Below, in pieces: positions 33,503-41,917 of a stretch of 50,932 nucleotides of DNA (within the stretch, counting starts at the first letter, position 1; each line of letters starts with the position of its first letter). Location: contig JAPHQV010000034.1 of NCBI GenBank assembly GCA_026197075.1, positions 1-50,932 on the forward strand. The letters are read 5' to 3'. The notes below the pieces were generated by a model. The model was not told the DNA's origin, did no database searches, and saw only the letters and a program-made list of their open reading frames with translations. This DNA is from Gammaproteobacteria bacterium (GTDB taxonomy: Bacteria; Pseudomonadota; Gammaproteobacteria; DSM-19610). A program made the position numbers and the translations under genes.

Positions 33503-35653
33503 TTATAACAGTACCGCCACGGCCTCGCGCAAGGCCGCCTGTGTCGCTGCCCGGCCGGGCAGCGACAGGGCATGGGCGATTTCCGCCCATGTCTGGTGTT
33601 GCAGTACGCGACGTACGAGCACCTCCAGTCGCGACTCTTCCATGGAGGACGACCATCCGGCCTCGCCCAGCCGCATCCGCAGCAGCCGGCCGATCGCCAG
33701 GGCACTGTCCTCGTAGCCGCGGTGGCCATGCGCGAATGCCTGCGCTTCCCGCCATTCCGCCGCCGACAGTCGGAGTGAACTGTCGGCCTGGCACCACAGG
33801 CGTCGCACCAGGGCGCTATCCAGATGCCGGTGACTGTCGGCCAGCTGCCAGGCGAGTTGCTCCTGGAAACGCTGGCGGGCCAGCGCCATGGACGCCGCCG
33901 CCGCTTCACTCAGGGGCCGCAGCAGCAGGGCGGAATGGGCACCACTGCTGGCCTCGCGGCGCATGCCGATGCGCACCGGTTGGTAACCATTGCCCTGCCA
34001 GAAATCCAGCAACTCCGGCGCCAGGCCAAAACTGCTGCCCAGCCAGTCGAGGCCCGCCTGCCGCGCCCGCGCTTCCAGGTGCACGAGCAGCCGTGATCCC
34101 AGTCCCTGGCCCTGCCGGAGCGGATGCACGGCGATGCGCATGACCCGGCCGAAACGCTGGGACAGCGCCTCTTCCAGTCCCAGGTTGGCCACCAGTGACT
34201 GGGGCAGCAGGTGGCCCTGCAGACGTCGTTCACCTTTGAAGATGGCCGGTGCCGGTGCCGGGTCGATTCCACCCTCGCGGGCCAGCAGGGCCGTGGCCAG
34301 GATCACGCTTCCCTGGCGCAGCACATGGACCTCCAGATTGGGGCCATCGAGCAGGTGACGCAGATCGAAGGGACGGGTGCGGTAATGGGAGAACACCAAC
34401 AGGCCGAACAGCTGGCGCAGGGTCGACTCGTCCGCGGCCAGGGTATCCCGGTCCAGGCGCTCGCAGCGGCATTGCCCCACATCGATGGCCGCCACGGCAG
34501 CGGCGGAGGCAATTTCCGCATCGAGCAGCAGGAGCCGGTTCACCGTGGCCTCCAGGGGATCCCCCATGGCCCAGCGGATCGGCGTCTTCAGTTCCTGCAA
34601 CTGCCAGCCCGGGGTCTCCCGGTCCAGCAGGGCATGGAACTTGAGGACAAAACCGCGACCAGTACCTTCGTAGCCATGCACCGTGCTGGCGAAGGCGATG
34701 CGTGCATAGCGTTGCAGCATGCGTTCCAGCAGGGCCAGGGGGATTCCGGCCGCCTCGTCCACCAGCAACAGGTCCGCCGGCGGGCCGGCACACAACAAGG
34801 CATCGGGAGGCAGGAATTCCAGTACACCACCCTCCCATTCCAGCCGGCCGGCGCTCTGCGTCGCACCGGGGAGGTGGGCACGCGCCTGGGCGAACAGGGT
34901 GGCCACTGCGGCGCGACGCGGCGCCGTCACCAGGATGCGCGACTTGCCGGCCAGTAACAGCTCCGCCGCCGCCAGGCCAAAGGCCGCCGACTTGCCGCGG
35001 CCGCGATCCGCGGTCAGTACCAGGGGACGGCGGCGATGTCCGCTCAGGGTCTTGAGGATCGCGGCCACCGCCAGGCGCTGGTCCTCGCTGCGGAAACGGC
35101 CATCCTCGGAAACCGGTTCCCGTGGCCGCTCCATGACCCGTGGCGGAGTCGCGGGAATGGCCTCTCCCTGCCGCACCACCGTCACGCCTGCCGCCGCGGG
35201 CAACAGGCATGCCAGGCGCGCGAGGAAGCGACCGCTCAGGCTCGCCGGGGCATGGGGCGCCACCGTGATACGGGCATTCTGGGGATCGGGAAAGTCGGAC
35301 CACCGCTCCAGTGGCGGGCTGAGCAACAACAGCAGACCACCGCCCACCAGCGCCCCGGACGCGGCACCGAACAGGTCAGGGTCGAAGCCCTCATGGGCAT
35401 CCAGCACCAGGAGTTCCAACTCCCGTCCCAGCACCTGTTGGCCCTCGGCCAGGGACAGCTGTGGCACACCGTGCGGAGACGCGCTCCCGACCCACAGGAC
35501 CTGCCGCGCCGGCAAGGTCTCGAGGCAACTGCCTGCCATGGCGTGACACCAGTCCGTGTCACCTGACAACAGCAACAAGCGGCGGTGTCGTGCAACCCGT
35601 GCCTGGTGCCGAAGGTCCAGGATCAGGGCGGTCAACGCCTCAGGGTTGTTCAC
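33503..35653 (-). CDS. tmcA: tRNA(Met) cytidine acetyltransferase TmcA
   Basis: 716 aa, close to the family length (E. coli 671). N-terminal DUF1726-like domain (LLLLSGDTDWCHAMAGSC), RecA-like helicase module with P-loop TADRGRGKSAAFG, LLVDEAAGIPLALLERML and VHGYEGTGRGFVLKF, then a GNAT domain (RIAVHPLRQGQGLGSRLL). It makes N4-acetylcytidine at the wobble base C34 of elongator tRNA-Met; the substrate tRNA gene is at 49.5 kb. Start GTG 35653, within the last codons of the upstream channel gene (14-nt overlap). Confidence 0.95.
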   Translation of the reverse strand: MNNPEALTALILDLRHQARVARHRRLLLLSGDTDWCHAMAGSCLETLPARQVLWVGSASPHGVPQLSLAEGQQVLGRELELLVLDAHEGFDPDLFGAASGALVGGGLLLLLSPPLERWSDFPDPQNARITVAPHAPASLSGRFLARLACLLPAAAGVTVVRQGEAIPATPPRVMERPREPVSEDGRFRSEDQRLAVAAILKTLSGHRRRPLVLTADRGRGKSAAFGLAAAELLLAGKSRILVTAPRRAAVATLFAQARAHLPGATQSAGRLEWEGGVLEFLPPDALLCAGPPADLLLVDEAAGIPLALLERMLQRYARIAFASTVHGYEGTGRGFVLKFHALLDRETPGWQLQELKTPIRWAMGDPLEATVNRLLLLDAEIASAAAVAAIDVGQCRCERLDRDTLAADESTLRQLFGLLVFSHYRTRPFDLRHLLDGPNLEVHVLRQGSVILATALLAREGGIDPAPAPAIFKGERRLQGHLLPQSLVANLGLEEALSQRFGRVMRIAVHPLRQGQGLGSRLLVHLEARARQAGLDWLGSSFGLAPELLDFWQGNGYQPVRIGMRREASSGAHSALLLRPLSEAAAASMALARQRFQEQLAWQLADSHRHLDSALVRRLWCQADSSLRLSAAEWREAQAFAHGHRGYEDSALAIGRLLRMRLGEAGWSSSMEESRLEVLVRRVLQHQTWAEIAHALSLPGRAATQAALREAVAVLL

Positions 35654-36131
35654 GCCGGTCGGCCTGGGCCGCCTTGATCTGTTCCATGTGTTCGATCAGG
35701 CCGTCGGTGGTTTCCTTCAGCAGATCCAGCTCGCCGATGCTCAGGTCATCCAGGTGTTCGAGATTGTCTTCGATGGTGTCGATGATCCGTCGGACGGGCC
35801 GGTTGAGCGCACGCATGAAATAGGCCGTCACCGTGGCCACGATGGTGCCGAAAAACAGTACCGAGCCCAATACGATCCACACTCCGCCGATGAGCTTGCC
35901 GGCACCGCTGAGCGGCATGGCCGCGATACCGGCCGTGGAGAAGGCCGCCACCCCCCAGTACAGGGCATCACCATAGGAATCGATCAGGGACCCGGCTTGC
36001 CGCCCTTCCACCTGGTACAGAGCGGCCGCGAACAGCAACCACAGCACCACCAGCAACAGGAGCAGGACCAGGAAAGGCGTATGCTCCAGGACATCACGAA
36101 AGAAACGCTGCAGACGAGCGCGGCGCGGCAT
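35640..36131 (-). CDS. Two-TM ion-channel-like protein with degenerate pore
   Basis: 163 aa: TM1 (FLVLLLLLVVLWLLFAAALYQV), pore-helix-like segment DALYWGVAAFSTAGIAAM, TM2 (LIGGVWIVLGSVLFFGTIVATVTAYF), then a C-terminal acidic coiled-coil-like helix. The layout is that of the ion-channel family 2, but the filter reads TAGIA instead of TVGYG, so K+ selectivity is doubtful. It overlaps tmcA by 14 nt and follows DUF3185 by 6 bp. Could be a channel of different selectivity or a structural relic. Confidence 0.72.
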   Translation of the reverse strand: MPRRARLQRFFRDVLEHTPFLVLLLLLVVLWLLFAAALYQVEGRQAGSLIDSYGDALYWGVAAFSTAGIAAMPLSGAGKLIGGVWIVLGSVLFFGTIVATVTAYFMRALNRPVRRIIDTIEDNLEHLDDLSIGELDLLKETTDGLIEHMEQIKAAQADRREQP

Positions 36132-36137
36132 GGTGGA

Positions 36138-36341
36138 TCAGCGCCTGGAACCCAGCAATACCAGACCGCCCAGCGCGGCGGCCGCGCCAAAAACAAAATA
36201 CCAGATCGTGGAATCCGTAAAGCGGCCGGTGAAGGTTTCATGGACCTGGTCCGCCAGGCCCTGGGATGACTGATAACCGAAGTAGAGCAGGATGAGCCCC
36301 GCGACGAAAAGTACGATACCGAGTATCTGATTGCTGGACAT
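36138..36341 (-). CDS. DUF3185 family small membrane protein
   Basis: 67 aa, two TM helices (ILGIVLFVAGLILLYFGYQSSQ and STIWYFVFGAAAALGGLVLL) around a polar loop. GYQSSQGLADQV and TGRFTDSTIWYF fit DUF3185. AAGGAG ribosome site fixes ATG 36341; the frame is open to 36392. Function unknown. First of a compact run DUF3185-channel-tmcA. Confidence 0.82.
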   Translation of the reverse strand: MSSNQILGIVLFVAGLILLYFGYQSSQGLADQVHETFTGRFTDSTIWYFVFGAAAALGGLVLLGSRR

Positions 36342-36411
36342 TTTTCTTCTCCTTTCGGTCACTGCATATACTCGTCCCTGACCGGGACCCAACCAGGGCG
36401 CTCAAAAAAGG

Positions 36412-36747
36412 TCACGGCGAAATCCCGTCATCCCTTTCCTGGCCCGGGACCTTCAGTTCCGCCAAGTCCTTGTGCAAGGCCGCGCGCGAAATGGCCGCAT
36501 CGCGTTGCTGACTGCCCAGGTAACCGAGCACATCGATGACTTCGCGCAGCATGAACAGCAGCGCGATCAAGACACCGAGGATAGCGAGCAGAATGCCGTG
36601 CATCGGGAACCCGAGCAGAACGCTAGCGACCAGAACGACCAGTACCGGCAACAGGGTCCGCCAGTACAGCTGACGATGCCGATGCAGGCGTTTTTCGTAA
36701 TTGCGCACGCTCTGGGGTGTGGCAGCGCTGTCGTCCTGCATACTCAT
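36412..36747 (-). CDS. Small two-TM membrane protein, unknown function
   Basis: 111 aa. Basic N-terminus (NYEKRLHRHRQLYWR), two adjacent hydrophobic helices (TLLPVLVVLVASVLLGF and GILLAILGVLIALLFML) and a soluble C-terminal tail. No family recognised with certainty. ATG at 36747 or 36741 after GAGGGGG. It lies 70 bp upstream of DUF3185 on the same strand, likely one transcript. Confidence 0.65.
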   Translation of the reverse strand: MSMQDDSAATPQSVRNYEKRLHRHRQLYWRTLLPVLVVLVASVLLGFPMHGILLAILGVLIALLFMLREVIDVLGYLGSQQRDAAISRAALHKDLAELKVPGQERDDGISP

Positions 36748-36977
36748 GGCCCCCTCGGCCGCGGTGGATCAGGCAATTATGCGCGATTCCACCGCGATAT
36801 CCAGTGTCCGTCGGAACAGCCGCCCTCCGGGCTTCCTGTCCTCGGCTATGAATTCACGGCAATGGAAGTCCCGGGATGCAGAATAGCCCGCTCAGGCACA
36901 AACGGACTGGCGGGCCTGCGCAAGCGCATCCTTGGGAAGAGAAAGGGGTTCTAATCGAGCAAGCGCTGTGAACCCGG

Positions 36978-37002
36978 GTGGCCCGCCCGGAGGACGGGCC
37001 AC
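36978..37002 (-). terminator. Hairpin downstream of the pilus operon
   Basis: 8-bp stem GTGGCCCG / CGGGCCAC with a 9-nt loop, 28 bp past the stop of the last pilin-like gene. No T-run on the minus strand. The rest of 36748-37030 shows nothing clear. Confidence 0.4.
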
Positions 37003-37030
37003 TTTACCTGAGGCTGGAGAGGTTTTCGAA

Positions 37031-37639
37031 TCAGATCATGACCCGCAAGGTCACCAGGCTGCCGTCAGTCGGATAGTTGCCCCCGGTGCAGCCGATTTGG
37101 CAGAACACGGTACCGGTATTGGCGGTGCTGTCATCCAGTTCGCGGTCGAGGCGTTCGGCCACATCAGCCGAGATCGCTTGCAGCTGGAGCCAGATGCCGG
37201 TGCGGTTGCCGTTCGTCGCCGAGAAGATCCCCTGGACCTGGCCACCATAGGCATGGTTAGGATTGGCATTGGCGCCGGTCAGCGCAGGATCGCCGGGGAT
37301 CAGATTAGCGTAGCGCAGGTGCTGCCAGGCCCGGCAGGATTCGTTCGTGGCGCCGCTGCAGTTATTGCCCTGTATCTGGCCGTTGTTGTTGCCGCCCGTT
37401 GCCGCGGGATCCAGCTGGGCCTGGGCCGCCGCCGCCGACATGTCGCCGGGCAGCGCAGCGTAGCGATCCTGGAAGCTATAGATGGCCGCAGCGTAGGACT
37501 GGATCTCGCTTTGCAGATTCCTGAATTTGGCATTGGCGATCATTTCCTGTCCCTTCAGCACGCCGCCGAGCAACAGGCCGATAATGACCAGGACGATGGC
37601 GATCTCCACCAGGGTAAAACCGGATTGATGCTTGTTCAT
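37031..37639 (-). CDS. Type IV pilin-like protein
   Basis: 202 aa with a class III prepilin signal MNKHQSG-FTLVEIAIVLVIIGLLLGGVL: short basic leader, Gly-Phe cleavage site, Glu at +5. The C-terminal part is Asn/Gly-rich with two cysteine pairs (NNCSGATNESC and FCQIGC), giving likely disulfide loops. GGAG before ATG 37639; the frame begins at 37672. Last gene of the MSHA-like operon; could be a major or minor subunit. The leader peptidase is not in this window. Confidence 0.83.
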   Translation of the reverse strand: MNKHQSGFTLVEIAIVLVIIGLLLGGVLKGQEMIANAKFRNLQSEIQSYAAAIYSFQDRYAALPGDMSAAAAQAQLDPAATGGNNNGQIQGNNCSGATNESCRAWQHLRYANLIPGDPALTGANANPNHAYGGQVQGIFSATNGNRTGIWLQLQAISADVAERLDRELDDSTANTGTVFCQIGCTGGNYPTDGSLVTLRVMI

Positions 37640-37757
37640 GTGCTTGGCTCCATTTGACTGTCTGTTAACCACGACCGGCCCACGGCGGGCTCCTGCCGCT
37701 TCCCTGTCGCCGGCTTAGCGGCAACCTGATAGGAAAACTTGAGGGAAATCCATGCGC

Positions 37758-38480
37758 TCAGGGCAACTTACCCGCCGCCACCATGCGGTTGAACAACACC
37801 CCCGGCGCGAGCCAGACCAGCAAGTCGTCGAAGCCGGTGGCGCCCTGGATATAGCCGGCAACCACGAAACAGCGACTGTTACTGCGATTCTCCGCCTCCA
37901 GCGCACCGGGAAAGCGGGTCTTGCCCTCTGAAACCACAATGGCCGGCAGCTTCTCCCCCAGCGGGCGGGTCCCGCCACAACCGGCCCCGTCCCATACCTG
38001 CAGATCACCGTTGCCGCCGATGTTGCCCGGCGTACTCAGGTCGAACCCCGAGGCGTATTCCCCGTTGACGGCATAGATCCAGGGCCGGCCCCAGGCATCC
38101 ACCGGAGAGACCCCGAGCAGGCCGTAGGGGAGACCGCCGACATTGCGTTGATTCGGGCTCGAATTGCAGCCGCCGGGACCGGGCTGGCCGTCGCCGTTGG
38201 TATCGTGGCAGGGCAATTGTCCATTGATCACCGCGTAGCCGATGAGGGCCTCGCGGATGGCCTCCAGGGTCGCCTGGGTCTCCTCGCGCTTGTCATTTTC
38301 CATCTGGGTACTGAGCGGCATCAGCAGACCACCGAGCATCAGGCCGATGATCAACAGCACCACCGCCAATTCGACCAGTGAGAAGCCCCGCTCACGGCCA
38401 TGTTCATGGCATGCGGAAGGATGCCAGACAAAGGCACGGCTGGCCCACCGCAGTCCTGTGCATCGATTTTCAGTATTCAT
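37758..38480 (-). CDS. Minor pilin with long leader
   Basis: 240 aa. The cleavage motif RERG-FSLVELAVVLLIIGLMLGGLL comes after about 32 residues, a longer leader than usual. The head domain contains LIGYAVINGQLPCHDTNGDG and GLPYGLLGVSPVDAWGRPW, a block also found in the next upstream gene. TAGGAGGTG fixes ATG 38480; the frame reaches 38561. Cys pairs suggest disulfides. Likely a minor pilin or adhesin-type subunit of the pilus. Confidence 0.8.
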   Translation of the reverse strand: MNTENRCTGLRWASRAFVWHPSACHEHGRERGFSLVELAVVLLIIGLMLGGLLMPLSTQMENDKREETQATLEAIREALIGYAVINGQLPCHDTNGDGQPGPGGCNSSPNQRNVGGLPYGLLGVSPVDAWGRPWIYAVNGEYASGFDLSTPGNIGGNGDLQVWDGAGCGGTRPLGEKLPAIVVSEGKTRFPGALEAENRSNSRCFVVAGYIQGATGFDDLLVWLAPGVLFNRMVAAGKLP

Positions 38481-38505
38481 GTTCCGACACCTCCTACCGG
38501 GCTGC

Positions 38506-39234
38506 CTAGGGCGGCAGGGAACCGCCGTTGACTCTCGCCAGCTGATTCTTGAGCCCGCCAAGCGGCACCCAGGTGATCAAGTCATCGTAAGGTCCGCCCA
38601 CGATGGTCGGGTCATCACTGGCGGCACGCTGAACCAGGTCATTGGTGCCGCTGCGGTTGGTCTCCTCATCCACATGGCCGGCCGGCGGGTTCGCAAGCAG
38701 GGAACCATCGGCACTGGTGGCACCAAAGCCATTGGGGCCGTGTGAAATCACGACAGCCGGTGTCTCGGGAATATGGACGACAAGGTTACCGCCCGCGTCC
38801 CGCATGCGAACACGGATCGCGGCCGGCTTCGACTGGGTCATGCTGCAACCGCTACCGCTATCGGTAAAGTCCGGATCAACCAGGTAGCGCAGCCGCCGTC
38901 CCCAGGCATCCTCTCCACCCAGGCCGAGCGTAGTCCAGGGCAACCAGCCGGCCACGGGCGCGGCACTCGCGCATGTGGCCTCGGCCAGGCCATCCCCGGT
39001 GGAATCGGGGCAAGGCAGGCATTCGCCATGGGTGATGCTGTAGCCGATCAGCGCATCACGCACCGCATTGATGTCCTGCACCGTCGTCAGGAACCGCGGC
39101 TGACGTGGATCGCCCTTGTTGAGCGTGGTAAGCAGGACATAGGCCGAACCCATGATGAGGATCAGCAGCATGATAAGGGCGACAGCCCCACCCTGGCGCC
39201 GTTGCGAAGAGCTGTCGACATTGGCCTGCATCAT
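38506..39234 (-). CDS. PilX/MshP-like minor pilin-type protein
   Basis: 242 aa. The N-terminus RRQGGAVALIMLLILIMGSAYVLL resembles PilX-type proteins rather than a GFTLVE prepilin. The soluble domain has LIGYSITHGECLPCPDSTGDG and GWLPWTTLGLGGEDAWGRRLRY, homologous to the next gene. ATG 39234 overlaps the upstream stop (ATGA), so it is translationally coupled. Confidence 0.75.
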   Translation of the reverse strand: MMQANVDSSSQRRQGGAVALIMLLILIMGSAYVLLTTLNKGDPRQPRFLTTVQDINAVRDALIGYSITHGECLPCPDSTGDGLAEATCASAAPVAGWLPWTTLGLGGEDAWGRRLRYLVDPDFTDSGSGCSMTQSKPAAIRVRMRDAGGNLVVHIPETPAVVISHGPNGFGATSADGSLLANPPAGHVDEETNRSGTNDLVQRAASDDPTIVGGPYDDLITWVPLGGLKNQLARVNGGSLPP

Positions 39235-39707
39235 GGGGACGGCCCCGGATCCGGATCAGGGGGCGTGGACAGGTCTCCGATGGCGGGCACAGGCGCGGTG
39301 TTTTCTGAGCGCGTGTAGCGTTCGATGACCTCGCCGGTGGACCAATCCAGCATCTGACCCGGCTTGAGCGTGCGCGTGCCGTCACGCCAATCCATACGCA
39401 CCTGCCCGTCTTTCATCAGGCGCATCGGGTGGTCCGACCCATCGGGTTCGACACGCGTCCCGTTCAACCACACCAGGCGCTTTCCATCGCTACCGATGAG
39501 TGTTCCGTCCAGGGTCATGTAATCGCCATTGACCGCAGTCACGGGTTCCCCGGCCTCGATGACAGCGGCCCCACCCGCTCGTACCACGTCGATGCGGGCA
39601 CGATCGGCGGGGGTGGTGAACAAGCGCCCAAGGTCGTCGGCCTGAACACCATTCCACCCACACAGGCTCACCGCAAGCAGGACTCTGATATGTCTCGCAA
39701 GGTTCAT
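39231..39707 (-). CDS. MshK-like periplasmic pilus protein
   Basis: 158 aa, N-terminal signal sequence (HIRVLLAVSLCGWNGVQA-DDL) and a small beta-rich domain (SDGKRLVWLNGTRVEPDG). The C-terminus is Pro/Asp-rich (TPPDPDPGPSP). Position after the PilO-like gene and general form fit MshK/PilP-type factors that link inner-membrane complex and secretin; similarity is weak. ATG 39707 overlaps the upstream stop. Confidence 0.6.
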   Translation of the reverse strand: MNLARHIRVLLAVSLCGWNGVQADDLGRLFTTPADRARIDVVRAGGAAVIEAGEPVTAVNGDYMTLDGTLIGSDGKRLVWLNGTRVEPDGSDHPMRLMKDGQVRMDWRDGTRTLKPGQMLDWSTGEVIERYTRSENTAPVPAIGDLSTPPDPDPGPSP

Positions 39708-40324
39708 TGCCAACCCTCGTCCGGGTTTACACTCGGGGCATCGAGGCTATACCAGCGCAAGGCACAGTCCGCGGTTACATTGGCCTCGTCGAGGCTGACC
39801 TCACCGCCGTCACGCGTGGGGCGCAATCCGCAGGCAACCACTTCGAACAAACCGTCGCCACGCTGCTCGAGCAAGCGCAGAAAACGCGACAGGTCGCCTT
39901 CGTGGCGAAGCTCAAGCACGAGTTTCATCGAACTTTCAAACAATTGATATATCCCGTCGCCCTGCGTATCCGGACGGCCATGGCGAGGTTCAAGTTCATA
40001 ACGGAAGGCCACCAGGCCGGCATCACGGGCGGCCATGCGCAGATTCTCGATCCATTTCAACCTGGGCTCAGGACCCACGAAATGCCGCGCCTGCAGGGCA
40101 GCGAACCGTCCGGCATCCGTGCGCAATATCCGCTCGGACTCCAGGGCTGCACGATATTCGTACAAACTGGATTGCAGTTGTTGCTGTGCCGCTTTGTGCG
40201 CATGCTCCATCCGCGAGCTGAACACACTGGCGGACAGAACCAAGATCAGTATTACCAACAGGAGCGCACCAGTGCGCAGCAATGGCTGGCGCAGCTCGGC
40301 ATAGATGGCCTTGGGATCAGGCAT
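39704..40324 (-). CDS. PilO/MshJ-like inner-membrane pilus protein
   Basis: 206 aa: short cytoplasmic start, one TM helix (TGALLLVILILVLSASVF), a coiled-coil-prone stretch (EHAHKAAQQQLQSSLYEYRAALESERIL) and a ferredoxin-like periplasmic domain. This is the PilO/GspM architecture; it forms the alignment complex with the PilN-like part of the upstream protein, whose gene overlaps it by 8 nt. Confidence 0.7.
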   Translation of the reverse strand: MPDPKAIYAELRQPLLRTGALLLVILILVLSASVFSSRMEHAHKAAQQQLQSSLYEYRAALESERILRTDAGRFAALQARHFVGPEPRLKWIENLRMAARDAGLVAFRYELEPRHGRPDTQGDGIYQLFESSMKLVLELRHEGDLSRFLRLLEQRGDGLFEVVACGLRPTRDGGEVSLDEANVTADCALRWYSLDAPSVNPDEGWQ

Positions 40325-41915
40325 CGGGGCCTCCCATGACCAACTTCAGGGTAAACAGAGCATCCAGCTTGCGCTCCGTGCCACCGAGACCACCCAGGAC
40401 ACGACCACTGGAGGCCGTATTGAGCGGAAGGGCAAGGGCCTCGACGGAAATCACGTCGTCATGCTTGCGTAGAGAATCCAGGATCGATTCGATGCGGGCA
40501 TGCACGCGTCCGTAATCACCTTCGAAAGGCACTACCCTGCCGTGCAATATGCCAATCTGATATGTCGTTTGCATATCGACACCCGTCAGCGCTTCATCGG
40601 GGGCTTCCTCGTCGCCATACTCTGACGTGAACGCATCTTCATCACCCGACTCATGGGCGGCGGCCACGGCACTGCGATCATCGCTTACGAACCAGTCAAT
40701 GCGATCCACCTCGAAACCGGGCTGATTCAGCATGGCCTGCCCAAAACGGGAAAGCAGCCGATACGGCGTTCGTCGCGCCTGCTGCAACTGTGTGGCTGTG
40801 GCTACGGCCATGCGCATATCCTCCGGCTCGACCTCGGTCTGTGGCATGCGCTCCTGTAATTCAGCATGACGACGATCCGCATCCTCGATCAACCTTGTGG
40901 TAGCCACGATCTCCTGCTTGTATAGCAGGCCATCGACTACCTGGGTGCCGGACCAGAGCATGCCGGCTATAACCGAGACCACGCCGAGAGCTGCAAGCGC
41001 CTGGCGCGCCCGGAACATCTGGTAATGAAAACGCTGTCCGGCCTTGGCATAGTGGTTGCACAGATGCGACTTGGCGAGCAGGAAGGCGAACAGGCCATCG
41101 CAATGGTATTCCTCCTGCGGGCCACGGTAGCCGATCTTCCGGGCCACATCGCTGACCGGGATGAATTCATAATGGGTCAGGGTCTCGGATTCACGCAGTC
41201 GCTCAAGCCCATCGAGATGCGAGCCACCGCTCAACATACAAACGTCGAGCACCACGTCGCGGCCGAGCAGATGCAGGTTCGCCAGGTAGCGCTTGGTTTT
41301 CCCGATTTCTGCGCGTACGAATCCGGCGTAATCATCCTCGACATGTCCGGAGACCGGCGTGAGTCGGCTGAAGCGCAGCTTGCCACGGACAAAGAACGAC
41401 TGGCGCAGACCACTCGTGGAGTTATGGGTTACAAACAGGACATCCTTGCCCTTGTCACAGACGCGCCTCACAAGATCCCCGGTCAAAAGCGGTAGTGAGT
41501 AGATACCCGCAACCGGCAGCTTGTGGTGACGCATGGCGTCCAGCCACATGTCAGCGAATTCCGGGTTGAGCAGGCCACTGAACAGCACTTCATCCTTGCG
41601 ACGGCTGTGTGGATCGCGTCCCAGCACCTGTGCATAACGGTATTGGGTACCGCGATACACCTTGGACACATGGCGCTCCAGCAATGCGGCACGGTCTCCA
41701 CCATGGGCATGCGCGATACTGTCCACCCGAAAATCCTCCTCAACCATATCGGTCAGTACCAGCACGGGTATCTGACCCAGCTGTTGGAGGTAGATTTCAA
41801 ACTCGGCCAGGCCTGCCTCGGCGGCGACGAAACACCCCATATTCGTTAGGGCACGTCCATCGTATTGCCAGGCCGTCAGGCAGTTGCTGGTGAGGAAGAA
41901 TATCTGGGACGGCAT
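40317..41915 (-). CDS. PilM/PilN-like fusion (MshI-type) pilus protein
   Basis: 532 aa. The first about 320 residues look like an actin-fold, PilM-like cytoplasmic domain (LVLTDMVEEDFRVDSI, FSGLLNPEFADMWLDAM); then a TM helix (ALAALGVVSVIAGMLWSGT) and a coiled-coil plus PilN-like periplasmic domain. So it likely combines the roles of separate PilM and PilN. ATG 41915 follows the mshG stop by 2 bp; the frame is open to 41975. Confidence 0.72.
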   Translation of the reverse strand: MPSQIFFLTSNCLTAWQYDGRALTNMGCFVAAEAGLAEFEIYLQQLGQIPVLVLTDMVEEDFRVDSIAHAHGGDRAALLERHVSKVYRGTQYRYAQVLGRDPHSRRKDEVLFSGLLNPEFADMWLDAMRHHKLPVAGIYSLPLLTGDLVRRVCDKGKDVLFVTHNSTSGLRQSFFVRGKLRFSRLTPVSGHVEDDYAGFVRAEIGKTKRYLANLHLLGRDVVLDVCMLSGGSHLDGLERLRESETLTHYEFIPVSDVARKIGYRGPQEEYHCDGLFAFLLAKSHLCNHYAKAGQRFHYQMFRARQALAALGVVSVIAGMLWSGTQVVDGLLYKQEIVATTRLIEDADRRHAELQERMPQTEVEPEDMRMAVATATQLQQARRTPYRLLSRFGQAMLNQPGFEVDRIDWFVSDDRSAVAAAHESGDEDAFTSEYGDEEAPDEALTGVDMQTTYQIGILHGRVVPFEGDYGRVHARIESILDSLRKHDDVISVEALALPLNTASSGRVLGGLGGTERKLDALFTLKLVMGGPDA

Positions 41916-41917
41916 GA

